From Zonotrichia leucophrys gambelii (taxonomy: Eukaryota > Chordata > Aves > Passeriformes > Passerellidae): a stretch of DNA of 64,000 nt. Positions 1 through 12,659 of the stretch are shown here, in pieces. A program made the position numbers and the translations under genes. Under the pieces are notes generated by a model that worked only from the letters and a program-made list of their open reading frames with translations, was not told the DNA's origin and made no database searches. The stretch's first letter is position 1; each line of letters opens with the position of its first letter. The stretch is from assembly GCF_028769735.1 (NCBI RefSeq), contig NC_088173.1, forward strand, positions 10,065,038 to 10,129,037, read 5' to 3'.

Positions 1-519
1 AAAAAAAAATAAGCAAACAAAAACAAAAATAAGAAGAGAAATCTGTTTTCTTCTTTTATTTATCTAAGGCTAAGCCTACAAACAATGGTAATGAATTTCA
101 ATTTAGCTTATATTCCACTAGGTGAGCTATTTTATCAGTCAGTTACATAAAAAATTCAAAGACCCAAGCCATCAAAAGGCAGTTCTCATAGCTGCAAAAT
201 GTTTAATTTTAACACTAAATGTTAAACTTTAAACAGAATGTTTTTGGGTTTTTACAAATACTCATAATACAGAGACAGAAGGGGAAAAACCACAGGAGAT
301 GATTTATTTTTCCTGAAAACACGGAGATATATTAAACACTACATATGAGATAACAATTGCTACATATAACATGGTGTGGCATAACCCTTCAAGTAATTTG
401 CACAAAGTGAGGACCCCATCCTCACCACCTGAGCCTTCCAGGCCTCTCTACTTTGAGAAACAGCTCAAAGAGGTGAGCTATCAGCAGTGCATGAGGACTG
501 AAGCAAGGACCAATTGGGA

Positions 520-890
520 GAATTCAACTCACAGAAATCAGTGGGACCCAGTGAGGGTGCTGAGGAAATTGGCTGATGTTCTGCAAGGCCCTTCACTATC
601 ATCTTTGAAAAGTCATGGAGATCAGAGAAAGTCCACACCAACTGGAGGAAGATAGCAGCTGCACCCACCTTCAAAAGAGGGCAAAAGGACAATCCAAGGT
701 TGTGGACAGGTGGATAAGTATGTGAGTAAAAGTGGGCTGGATAATTAGACACTCAGGATAGTGATTAGTGTTCATTCCCTGTATGGAGACCAGTGACAAG
801 TGGTACACCACAGGGACCTCTTTTTCCAGTGTCTTTATCAATGACTTGGAGGAGTCCAAAGAGGTAGGCTGTCAGACATTTCACTGAGAT
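520..890 (+). mobile_element. CR1 LINE fragment, ORF2 reverse transcriptase region, internally deleted
   Basis: In plus-strand frames the DNA reads RVLRKLADV, then IIFEKSWRSEKVHTNWRK and FKRGQKDNP. These match the CR1 ORF2 block before the reverse-transcriptase core (HPRVLRELADV...IIFEKSWR...FKKGQKDNPGNYR). About 110 bases later come SGTPQG and VFINDLEE, matching the SGVPQG...IFINDLDE block, but in shifted frames. The region expected between them (NYRP to the catalytic palm) is missing, so this is a dead copy with frameshifts and an internal deletion. The copy is antisense to SGCZ. The sequence from 370 to 520 may be an extension but does not match well. Confidence 0.75.
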
Positions 891-899
891 ATTATTAGT

Positions 900-3200
900 C
901 AGATGCCGTTGGAAATTTGAACTAATTCTGAAATTTTCTGTTTCTGTTTCTATATATATGTAGATATATATGTCTTTCTGTGTACATACTCACATAAATA
1001 GTAGTTAACCCAAGAGCAAGCTACCTAATGAAAAGCTTAATCATGTTGAATTTATCTCTGATCAAAGACCATTGGACACCCTCTACTGAGGAGCTGAAAA
1101 AATGTAAGAAAGTTCTTTTATACATCACTTACAAGAATAAACCTATAAACTGGTATAATATCACTCTTCATTGTTACACAAAGAAAAAAAAATCACTAAA
1201 AGGTATTTATTGCAGCCTTTTTAGAGAAGTTCTTGCACATTTCTACAGGTCATGTATGAACACATTCTCCTCTTCTATTTTTGTTTCTATGAATCATACC
1301 CTCTTTTCCTTTAAGTTTTACCTATGTTAAGTGTAGGGACTATTCACTCAGTGAACATAAATGTCTTATGTGGCCTTTCTGATTGATCAATACTAATAAA
1401 TCCAGTTTTGATATGAAGTGTTACCATTTCATCTGTGTATTTGGGATATATTTCTACAGTCATTATAATGTCTTGAGCATTAAATAAGCAAAGTACAAGA
1501 TGAATGATACAGAACTAAAATACTTCTGAAAATTTATCTATTCATAGATAAAGAAGTAAAAAAAAGAGAAAGATGACTGAAGTGTTTTCTGGAAATAAAT
1601 ATTCTTGCTTTACTTGGTAAAAATATATATACTTTATACAAAATATGCACACTATCAGATGGGCTAAGTTCTGTATCCACCTTTAACTACAAACATTACT
1701 CTTTTAACAGCTTAGGACAATTAGGCAGATTATTGTGCTGCATCAAATAACAGGCTAAGAAGCAATAAATATTACAGTATATGAAGTGTCTCTCTTCCGA
1801 GACTTGAATTTACTCCTGAATTATCTACCCTTTTCCCCTGCAGTGGTGCAGAGAGACAGGAAATGGGGGTTGTGGTCAGTTCATCACATGTTGTCACTGC
1901 CACCCCTACTCCACCCTTACACCACCCTCTCTTCAATGTGCATCTTTTCAGAGAAGCCACTCTATAAACCACTATCACCTCCTCTATCCCAGTATCAAAA
2001 GCTGGCCACACAAACCCAACACAGCATTAAAAATACTTTAAGATGGGAGACTTGTTTCTGAAAAAAAATTCATCAAAAAGTGAAAACTTTCTTCTGAAAC
2101 ATCTGTGGAACAGACAGGCACCTGTCAAGTATTAGGAGTTCAAATATTGGCTGTTTTATTTTTATATGAAATTCAAAGTATAAAGGTCAAGAGAAAATCA
2201 AGAAGTACATTGATAAATTGAGGAGAAAGCTTAGCTTAGAAATGCTTAGACAAAGTATTAAAGGACTAGGAAAAATGTTGCGAAGCCTTATACTTTATTT
2301 TGAAAGACTCATGGAGCTGCATCTTTGAAGTTATGGACAGGAGTCAAAGTCAAGGAGCTACAATCAAAAACCCCACTCATTATGTGAAAGAAAAATTCTA
2401 TAACAATTTTGATACAGTACCTAGGAACTAAATATAAAAGCAAGGTACCGTACATACTGTACTAGCAGATGAATGGACTTTCTTGTTAATATTACAAAGG
2501 AAGTTTGATGAATTGGCCACAGTAGATCTTTTACCAGCTATGTGATAAATTAATTCTCCTTCCTCTCTTCTTTTTCTTTTAAATTAAATTGCAGTACTGC
2601 TTAGAGAAACTAATCACGTTAGAGTGATTATGATAGCTGCTACACAGACATAAAAAAAGACACTATTTTTGATGTTTGCAAATTAACACAACAGGAAAGA
2701 GAGATTACGATGCAATATCTCTCTATCAACTGGTTAAACAGAGATGTGTGGCAGATGGCCACGTATCACAACCATACCTTTCTAAGCAACAACACTGTTC
2801 TGTGTAGGTTTATGGAAAGAGTGCTACAACATAGCCAAAATCACAGAACATTGTGTATAATTACACCTCTCTGACAGATATGTTGAAGAGTATGTGAACA
2901 AAAGAGGCATTGTTGATTAGATCTTGCTGATCAGAATGTAAATTTTATATTGTCTAAACTTATAAATTCTGATCTTTTAAAAATAGAACACAGATAAGAC
3001 ACTGTAAAAGAAATGCAGTAATTTTGTCACTTATTGTGAGAGACTGTCACATTCTCTAAAGACTTTAATAACGGAGTCATGACATTCATAAAGAAGGGGA
3101 ATACGTATAACTCTTTCCCTATGCTCACTGCTTAAGCTGAAACTCCTTGTTCTGGACACTTGTTTAATGAATACCGTTTCTATAGCAATGATGCTCTGGC
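900..3200. other. intron stretch without recognised features
   Basis: AT-rich sequence with a short TA/TG-rich run at about 950-982. No coding similarity or repeat family was recognised. Confidence 0.5.
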
Positions 3201-3204
3201 AAAA

Positions 3205-3545
3205 GTGTCTCATAGCCTTCCAGTACTTAAAGGGAGCTTATGAAAAGGAAGGAGAGTGACAATTTACACATACAGTTAGTAACAGGACAGTAGGGAACAG
3301 TTTTAAACTAAAAGAGGTGAGATTTAGATTAGATGCTAGGGAAAAAAAATCTTACTGTGAGGATGATGAAGCCCTGGAAAACATTTCACAGAGAAATGCT
3401 GTGGATGTCCCATCAAGTGTTCAAAGCCAGGTTGGATGGGCCCTGAGCAAACAGATCCAATGAGCAGTAGCCTTGCCATTAGTGAAGGGATTGGAATCAT
3501 ATTACCTTTAAAGTCCCTTCCAACCCAAGCCTATTGTTCTGTGAA
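3205..3545 (+). mobile_element. CR1 LINE 3' end, degraded
   Basis: The plus strand carries the usual CR1 3' landmarks in order: a run like 'aggtgagatttagattag', a 'gaagccctggaaaacattt' block, 'ttcaaagccaggttggatgg', then 'aagtcccttccaacccaag' near 3511-3530. In intact copies these encode the ORF2 C terminus and the start of the 3' UTR. The copy has many substitutions and indels and no long open frame, so it is old. The terminal ATTCTATG octamers are reduced to a remnant ('attgttctgtg'). Confidence 0.75.
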
Positions 3546-3549
3546 AATG

Positions 3550-6500
3550 AGGTTCAGTTAGCATACTCTCCTCTAAGTTCAGGGCATCCTGAAAATGCAT
3601 CATAGGTAATTTACCAGCAGCACCTAAACTTACAAAATAAAAATTCACAATATCCATCCAATATGCATACAACATTATAGTTTGCTATTTTACAAATCAC
3701 GCTTTTGTAAATCCCAGATGTAGATACTCTGATACTCTGAATTGCTAACATAGCATCCCCAAAAAGCAAAGCTAGTAGTCCTAACGGAGAAGTCTATGTT
3801 GTCAGAAACCAGTATGACAGCTTATTGTAGTTGAATTTTTGTGAAGATTAATTTATTTTAAGCAGTACTATATAAATCCTACTGTACCTAACAAAAAGAA
3901 GTTCTTTGGAAGGGATTTTAAGTACCAGTGGCTGGGGCTACTCCTTTGAAAATTATTCCATGAACAACCAAGAATTTTAAGCAGTGTAGTTTTGTTTGGA
4001 TATGCATTATTCAACTCTCAAAAAAGCCCCCAAAAGACTGCAAACATCTATTGAAAACCAAAATCAATAGTAACATGGTACTTATGATAATCTACTCATT
4101 ATCCAGAAAAATGAAGCACTAAGACTAACCTCATGACTAATTGCATTTTTGCACTGCACAATGCTTTTTGCCAAATCTCCCCTTACCACAGTTAAACTGG
4201 TCAATTGGAATGCAAATTGAATTATCAGCTTACAAAAGCTGTACAAGGAAGCACTATACAAAACAAATCAATATGGGTGAAATGAGAGAAAACAACTTCA
4301 TCCCTGAGGAAGAGCCATCCTACAGTAGAAGGGGAAGTAGTGCAGAGTCATAGCTGCTATTTTCTTACCTTTCTCTACAGCCTGAGTAAATTAGCATATT
4401 TAGATACAGTCTGTTCTCCTCAGCTTAGCCTCAATCCCGTTAAGACCAGAGGAATGACAAGCACTTGCTGTATCAAAGGAATGGGATTTGAATGGGATCA
4501 GAGCTATCTGTGGAAGTCTACATCCTTTGTTGTGGTCATTTGGAGAACAATATCTTAAATCCTCCTACTTTCATTATTCAAAACCATGGATCTATTAATA
4601 TATAAACAGGTTTTAATGCAAGTGAATGTTTAAAAATACTAGTGGCAATAAATCACAATCTAGCATACTTTTACATAACTGTAATTATATTCTCAGTTTT
4701 GGAGCCCATGAAGCATTTATTAGTTTTTTAGTATCAATGTATGCAAGCCATATGTATTAGTTTTCAATGCAGTTAGAAAACTTCCACTGCTCTACAGTAC
4801 AGTAGAACTTTTTTTAAAACAAATACTGGAGTACTGTGCAAAACACAGAATAAATGTACTGTGAAGTCAAATACTGCTATGAATTATATTTGCATTTCTT
4901 CTGTCATGTACAATTACATAAACTTACCATTAGCAAACATTTGGATAAGACCAAGGTTATTTGTCATGTTTATTAACAGAAAAGTTTTACAGGTTTTCAG
5001 AGAGCAATTATTAAAAAAAAAAAAAAGTAGTTTTTAAACCAATCACAGATAAAATATGTGAGATTTTGTCAGAAAAACAAAGCTGTAAAAGTTGATATCA
5101 CTTTGCATGTATTACAGATAATGATACTTATGCTTGGCTATTTTCTATGAGTTATTATAGAGTAGAATCTAAAATATCTATTGCATCCAAACAGTTCTGT
5201 CTGTGAAATGGAGGCATAAGAAATCCTACTCTGAAGTTGAATTTGGTATTTGGCTTGGGAGTTCTACAGCTGGCATCTGAATGCCTTGATTCATCAAACT
5301 CCTTTTGGGATTTGTAATTGTCAGAAAAAAATCATAAGTAAAACTGCCATTCTATTAAGGTTAATAGGAATTCCTTAATCTCACCCTATAATTTTAGAAT
5401 TTCATCTGCAAACACAAGGGTGGATTATTTTTTAACTTGATAATAAGATATCACATTTGTTTTGATAAATAAAGAAGTTTGAATTTCCTGCATACAGGAC
5501 ATTTCTTTTGCCCATGACAATTTTCCTTCAAGCATGGGCAAGTGCAGTCTCTCAATGAAATGAAAGTCTTCAGAGGTGGAAAATACAGATCTCCATTCCT
5601 TTTTGCATAGGCTTGCATACACTTCTGCAAGTTGTATGACCCACCTGTATCCCATCTATTCTCACCCTACACTTGTATCTAAATAGCATTTATTGCATGA
5701 TTTAGAGATTGAAATGGAGCATACAGACAACTGTAAACATCCTTTGCTTGGATTGCTAGAATGGATGTTCTTAGCATATTCAAAACCAATATCCAATAAA
5801 AAATAACCCAAGTGCAAGGACTGACTAATATTGTTTTTCCATTCTTTTTAACACTGTCAAATACACAAAAATAGATTCTGTGTTTGTTCCCTATAATAAG
5901 AAAAAAGGAGTGACAGATCAAGTTTTCACTCTGATATGAAAAGGTGACTAACAGCTAAATCTTCTCAACACAGAAAAAACATCTTGTTTTCATCTAGATC
6001 AAGCGCCTGATAGAGCAGGACAAAGGTGATAGGTGTTCTTCATTCTAAATTCACACATCTCAAATTTTACTGCAGAACACTGGTACTTTACAGCCCTTAT
6101 CTAGCTTGATCCTCATTTTCTGAACATCTTGAAGGCCTGCACAACCCTTGCAAGTAACTCCAAGAGTGAATTTAAATTTATGGTTTTAGTTCAGGCGTGA
6201 ATCTACTGAACATTATCTCCAGATCATTCCCACTTATGCTGCTTAATTCTCTAAATATGTGAAAACCAGAGTATTTTCTAATGAACTGGATGATCTCTAA
6301 ATCACTAAAGGCTATTCAGTCCATGGGATATACAATTCAGGACAATAAAAGCATGCTTCCTATTTTACCACTTTCACCCCAAAACTTCCAGCTTTCTGAA
6401 GCAGATCAGAAAGATTAATCACTTTTCACTAACAAGAAAATGCATCCTAAAAAGAGCCCTTCTCACAAGTATTTTGATATCTACTATCTATCTTGTGATA

Positions 6501-9500
6501 TAAAACAGGGAAATAAGCCAAGTAGGTTGAACAGAAAACAAGAAAGCAGCCACATACCCAGATGCTGCAGAAAAGCAGAGTTTTTTAGTTCACCATCTGG
6601 AGTCTACTGCTGCCAAGCACATCTTGTGAGTAGTCAATGGTACTGAGTCCATTGCTGAGGCACATTACCTAAGATGGCACAGGATTACACAAAGATACTT
6701 CTCTGGTACCAGCAAGAAAAACTAACTGAAATTACATGTGTCAATCCAGTCTGAAGAAAACAGTCAGAAAACAGCTTTCCATACGCAAAATTGCAGCTTT
6801 AAAGATTGGGCAAAGCTTTTGAAAAATGAAATAATAACACTTGAGAGAACAATGGAATATTTTTGTCAGCATTGTTTTGTATGTTTTTCCTCTGGAATAT
6901 TTTGTTTTCTTTTCAAGTATGTTCTATGTACATTATCAACACACAGCTTTGATATTTGGTCACATACCAGATGCAAATATTTTAAACTATAAAGGCATAC
7001 AAATAAAACAACAGAGGAAAATTATACCACAGTGTCTATATTCTATTCTCTTTCATTGTTGCAATTCTAGTTTACATGAGCACTAATCTGTATGAATTGA
7101 GTTAATCATCAAAAGCAATTAAAACACTACATAATTAATGCAGTCACCAGGTTGTTCCATTAGTTGTAATTCTACTAAGCTCAAGATCATATTCATAAAA
7201 ATCTTGGACTTCTCAAGCATAATCAGTATGAAAATAATTTAGATGTGACTATCAGAGGACTGTAAAAGGCTGCTTTGTAAGGCTGAAGACATTATCTGCA
7301 GAGAGACACGTGCAAGCAGTAGGATTCTGTTTCAATTCTATCTTATTTTCTTACATTGTATACTTTTTTAGTTGCTGACTTAAAACAGGGTTATACAACG
7401 AGAAGAGATACCCCTACTCATAAGGGTCAGTCCCTTGACCTCCACTAAGCAGTAACATTCCCTCAGAAAGGTCTCTGATTTTATCATCCTCTCAATTGCA
7501 GGCACTGGCTTTCTCCAAGAACATCCAGAGAAGTGTAGCATCATGAATATTCACACACATGCTGTGGGAATATTCATAGAAAGGCATCGTGGAAAATCAC
7601 ATCTACACAAGAGTTTAGTTGGCAAGTAAGTAAGTAAATAAAAAAATATTGTTCTTGGCAGTAGAAGCTGCTAATATTTTTCTAAATTGTAAATGACAAT
7701 ATCCTTGTCATAAAGGGCAGTATGAGTTTATTACTTCAAAGGGCAGACAGACTTTGATTTAGGCAGGAATTGATTGCTGGATTCTGTGAAGAATCAAGAC
7801 TACTTCTCCAGTATAATCTGGACTGCAATGCACAGGTTATGGGATGTAATACGAACATCCCACTTTTACATGGTTGCTCCATGTTCTGCTGGTCCTGGAC
7901 ACATCCTGATTGCATCCCCATGTCTTGTCAGGTATTATCAGTGGGTGAATGCCAAGCCTCTACTCACCCTCTTCTCCAGTTCCTGTCTGATCACATGAAA
8001 GAAAAAGACACAGATAATTTTGTGAGTGCCCAGTTCAAATTCCTTTAGTACCTCTCATTTATGGTGATCGGCAGTAAAGTCCTTGCCAAACAAAAAAGTC
8101 TTTCCAACAGTGCAGGTTTGTGCATTGGTGTGATATGGCTAATGTATTTAAATTGTTAATTTCTGTAGTGGATTTTGATGTTTGAATGAAGTTAAATATG
8201 CACATTAAAGAAAATTTCAGCATACACACTGAAATAATGATGTAAAATAACTACATCTCGTTTACCAAAAGTTATTTGGATTTCAAATTGCTTTTAGTTT
8301 TCTAGACTATAGAATTCATTGCAACACCTTTTACCCCCAAAATGGCAATGTTCCCCTTAACTTTTCATTTTCAGAGGTGATCCCTTCTTCAGAACAAGTT
8401 CTGAAAATTAAGGTGATGGCTATGGTAGGTGGGAAATTTTCCACTTACAGGGTCAAAGCATATTTTTTCACTATTAAATATACAGGCCTGCATCAGACCA
8501 ACATGATCACATCTATTTTCAATAGCTTGCATCACAAAGAACCTTTCCAGTATTTTCATATGTTGTGTCACAATGTACTGGTTTTATCTATCAGAGCAAA
8601 AGAAAAGGAGCTTAAATATGGGAACTGTTTGCCAGGTTTCCAAGTTTCTTCTCCTTTTGATACTGCCCATAGTCATTTATTTCTATATAATATCATTTTG
8701 AACGCCACTGTACTCACTATAATTTCTGGATTTCACCAGTAAATTCAAACCCATTTATAATCACTGAGGAAAAACATGTTCTGAATTTAAGGTACCAGAA
8801 ATTCACTATTTAACTCCTAATTTGATATATTAGTATTAATGCTATTTAGTCACTTCAAATATTTTTGGATGCTATTTTATTAAATACTTTAGTAACTTGT
8901 GAAACAGTTGTGTTTATTGATGATAAAGTCATCACATTTGCTTCATTCTCATATTTCAACATGGTTTCTCATGTAAATATGGTTTCTAATATGTCGTGAA
9001 GATTTGAGATGTCATGCAGCTAACACTCTGCAGCTTGACCCCCTCCCCTTTTTTTCTCATATATATATATAAGATGCATAAATAGATAGATAGATATATT
9101 CAGAAATATATTTCTGATCCAAAATAGCTGATAAGGTTTCTCCTTTAAATAGGTCCCAGTAATGGTTCTTCACTAAACTTTCTGTGCATATTCTGTGAAT
9201 CACTAGTGCTGTAGCATAGTATGTTGTAGATTATTTTTAAGAAAATTATTTCCTCTAAGCTGTGGCATTATCCACCTTATTCAGAATTGAAGTATAAATT
9301 TCTGTAATGTAAAGAAACAAAATGAAAATAAACTTCTGCCTAAAAATGCAGCAAATAACTATCTATTTTATTTAAATTCTTGAAGAAGAGGAAGGAGGGA
9401 TGTTGGTTTGAAAAGTTTTCAAAAATTTCTGAGGACCAAAGAGATTCATCAGCTATATATTAAGGAAAAATTTCATCAGCCTTTATTTCTTATATTTTGA

Positions 9501-9540
9501 ATCTCATCTAAGCTTTTTATAAGTTGTTTGGTTTTTTGTT
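3550..9540. other. intron stretch, no transposon recognised
   Basis: AT-rich DNA. A 14-nt A run is at about 5013-5026, a hairpin at 7543-7577 (listed), and a TA/GATA-type run at about 9058-9100. Several chance open frames of 60-120 codons occur, with no recognisable domain. Confidence 0.5.
7543..7577. repeat. hairpin: 14 paired bases, 5-nt loop
   Basis: The arms ATGAATATTC (7543-7552) and GAATATTCAT (7568-7577) are perfectly complementary. Inside them, after one A/G mismatch, CACA pairs with TGTG around a CATGC loop. The stem is short for a microRNA precursor. It is probably a chance or physical feature rather than a gene. Confidence 0.6.
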
Positions 9541-9542
9541 TG

Positions 9543-9544
<2 letters not shown>

Positions 9545-9579
<35 letters not shown>
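9545..9579. repeat. uninterrupted 35-nt T tract
   Basis: Thirty-five consecutive T lie after a G/T-rich lead-in (ttgtttggttttttgtttggg). On the minus strand this is an A35 run that could be the tail of a retroposed sequence whose body would lie above 9580, but nothing recognisable follows there. On the plus strand it ends in 'gtttcag', which resembles an acceptor, but there is no coding sequence after it. Confidence 0.9.
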
Positions 9580-9580
<1 letters not shown>

Positions 9581-12085
9581 TTTCAGAACTCAGCATGGAT
9601 ATATCTGACTGGTCTACAAATGATTCAGAACTTTATAGATGCTCTCATGTATCATGAGAGGACAAGGGGTCAGAACTATCAGTGATGACCCTAGAGCATG
9701 CATGCACTGAGGAGAACTTTGTAAGATACTGCTACTGATGTAAACCTACTAGAGAATTAACATATTATGCAAAACATCTAATAGTGAATTTAGAAAATGT
9801 AATCAACATTTTCTAAGATGTTCAATACTCCTAGATTAAATGAAAATGTGTATTTCCATACTCTACTGTCATAACATAATTTTCAAAATAGAATATTCAC
9901 ATCTTCTACCTTTCTGTCAAAGATAGTTGTACATCAAATTAACATGCAATGATTTGAACACAATTCTCTATTTCAATAAGATTGGCAGTGCCTTGTTGCA
10001 AATAAAGCTATGAAGTCAAAGCTCATTACAGTCCTTGAAAAAATTTGTCTGTGCTAGGAAGGATGAAACTTAGCTTTTTCTTGTACGTCAGTATCAATTA
10101 CCAATGCTATTCAGAAAGGAAAGGACACAGCATCATATGAAGGTTATTATACTAGAACCTGAGCAAGATTTCTGTTATTTTCAAGATCTCTTAAAATAAG
10201 CATCATTATTCATTTCAAAGAATGCAAAAATGAGAGGTTTACTTTATTCAAACATATTTTTTTTAAGCTGTAAAAATTGACATAGTACTTTTTCAGGAAA
10301 AGATCTGCTAATGAATGCTATATACCTCATTATAACACATTTGTACACAGCAAGTTGGGGGGTAAATTAATTTTTTTGATAGTTCATTTCTTAGGCTGCT
10401 TTCTACTGACCCGAATTCTAGTAAGTTTTATAAAGAAAGCATAGGAAAGTCCAACCATATATGTGAATCCAGAATCAGAATATCAGACTTTCCTTGGCTT
10501 TTGTGAGCACTCTTAAAAAAAGACCTAAAAAGAGGTTTTTTTAACTTCATAGCTTTACAATTGTAAGCATGTTGATGGTGAGGATTATGAAGGGGACAAA
10601 TTGAGAAAATGAGTCATAGGCTTTATGCTAAGATACTCAGAAATTATGTCTTACAGAATATCTGGGGTTTTTTCCTGATATGTCATTATTAATTCCCATT
10701 TAGGTGACAGCTAAAACATTTCTTGGTGAAATGCTGGTTTCAACTCAGTAGTCAAAGGAAAATATCTAAAAAAGAGCCAAAATAAATTATTTTAACTCAA
10801 TCTGCAAGGCAGCAGTTTGTATCAGCTTGTTACCAAAGGGCAGAGGATGCTGTGCTCTTCTGCAAAAAGCTTAGAATTTTTGAGGCAATTAATTTACACT
10901 TAAAACAAAATAGACTGCTTGGTTTAGATTCTCTGCTCTTAAATAAGCTCCTTTTGGAAGGCTTGTATATGGCCAGAGACAAGCACACGCATTAGATTTG
11001 GCATTTGTTCATGATAAAATTAAGGAATGACCTGGTAGCAGCAGGGAACAGAATCAATGCCATGGTGTATTGAGGTGAGTTAATATTAAGATTCATATTC
11101 AGCTAAAATAAGTATTTTGGGATTCATGACATAATTATAGTAAGTGTAGCCATAGAACCTCATAAACTTCCATTTCATTAAAGTAACAGAACCGACCCTA
11201 TCCATTCTTCATATGTATCTTGACACATATAATTTGAAAAACAATGGATGCATTGGCTGATTCAAGTGGACTTCTGGGATTCCCTATAGAGGAACATGAG
11301 ATAGGACTGCTGTATAATTCTGTCAAAACTACATCATAAGGAATAAATTCACCCACACACTGTCAGACTCTCTAGGATTAATAAAGAAAATATATGTAAA
11401 AAATGGTCTTGCAAAAAAACCCCACAACAGATAGATAATGGTTTCAGACTACAGTTTGGAAGTATGGTGTTGAAGCTTCTGATAGGGAGAAAAATAGTAA
11501 ATCCAGATGTTTCAGGGACTTTCATACCAGAAATGTAAGTGTAGAGGACTTCACTGAAAAAAAATTATTTAATCTGTGCTGAGCTCTCTCCACAGTTGGA
11601 TAACAAGAGTGCAGCAGAAAAAGCATGGAGAGCAGCAATGAGCTTAAACTTCTGATTATTGAGCAAGATTTTGTACTTTCTTGCTCTGTATGGTCTGATT
11701 TGAGGAGATAGTGATGTATTCTTCTAGCACTGTCATAGTAAGCTTTCTTGGTCTTCATTTTTATATAGGGAAGAAAAGGAAGGTAAGGCTGAACAGAATG
11801 AAGATGACTTTTGTAGCTGACTGAAGAAAGACTAAAGGATTTTAGTTTCCATGCTCCTATGTATCCACTTGGAAAGCAAGAAAGGCATTGCTCTAAAATA
11901 AACTTTTTTCAGTTCTAGATCGAATACAACGAATCTAGCTCTAGATTTCATTCATTACTCTGCAATCTTTTCCAAAATGCCATTAATTATGCGCAGCAAA
12001 TCTGAGAAAACACAATGCCTTCATGTTGTAAACTTAAAATAAGCTGTACAATTTCTGTTTCAAATCTCTCAAATCTTGTCATCTC
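9580..12085. other. intron stretch without recognised features
   Basis: AT-rich sequence with no repeat family or coding similarity recognised. Confidence 0.5.
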
Positions 12086-12089
12086 CCAC

Positions 12090-12655
12090 ATTCTTCTACC
12101 TGCTGGTACTGCTGTCCCTCAGGGCTCACTTCTGGCTGGTTTGTCTAATACCTGGCCCTGGAAGGGGGGCTCTATACACTCCAGGAGTCTTCGATTCCTT
12201 GCAGCCTGCTGTACTGCTTTCCCAGCAGACATCCAGGTGGCTGAAACCCCCACTAGGATGAGAGATTTTGAGTGCAATGCTTCCTGTGTCTGAAGCAAGA
12301 ACCTCAAAAAACCTCATGGGGTCAGGCACCCATAGAAGACTCCAGCTGAAAAGCGTCCTTTGTTGGTCCAGGCCTTTATTTTCCCACAGGCCCTTAACCT
12401 GTTCACAGCTGTTACTCAGAGGCAGCTCCTCACAGTCTATCCACTCCTTAACAATCCTTAACACAATTCCAAAACAGCAATAGCTCTGCCCCTCCTCCCA
12501 GCCTGTCCCTTTGAAAAGCTTGTAGCCCTCACTGGCACGGTTCTGGTTCTGTAACTCATCCCACCATGCTTCTGTGAGGTCCCAGATTTCTAACTGCACC
12601 ATGTTTTCCAGCTCCTCCTGTTTGTTACCCACACTGCCTGCATTGGTGTAAATTC
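12090..12655 (-). mobile_element. CR1 LINE fragment, ORF2 endonuclease region
   Basis: Reading the minus strand from 12655 downwards gives YTNAGSVGNKQEELE, then DLTEAWWDE, GYKLFKGT and KEWIDCEELPL. These are the N-terminal blocks of CR1 ORF2, the apurinic/apyrimidinic-type endonuclease (NKQEELE..., ETWWDD, DGYKLFRR, KKWIDCEEL). After a frame change come LDVCWESSTAGCK and RRLLECIEPPFQGQVLDKP, matching the later endonuclease blocks. One frame stays open for about 168 codons (12126-12632), but the element has at least one frameshift, and the glycine-rich block and the gap to the last conserved blocks are degraded. It is a 5'-part fragment with no 3' end next to it, so it is not a standard 5'-truncated insertion. 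It has the same orientation as SGCZ. Confidence 0.85.
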
Positions 12656-12659
12656 ATCA

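Noticed and set aside
8377..8742. 121-codon plus-strand open frame
   Set aside because: No recognisable domain and no splice or conservation signal; expected by chance in this much DNA.
12126..12632. 168-codon minus-strand open frame as a possible gene
   Set aside because: Its sequence matches the CR1 ORF2 endonuclease region and breaks into another frame; it is a transposon fossil.
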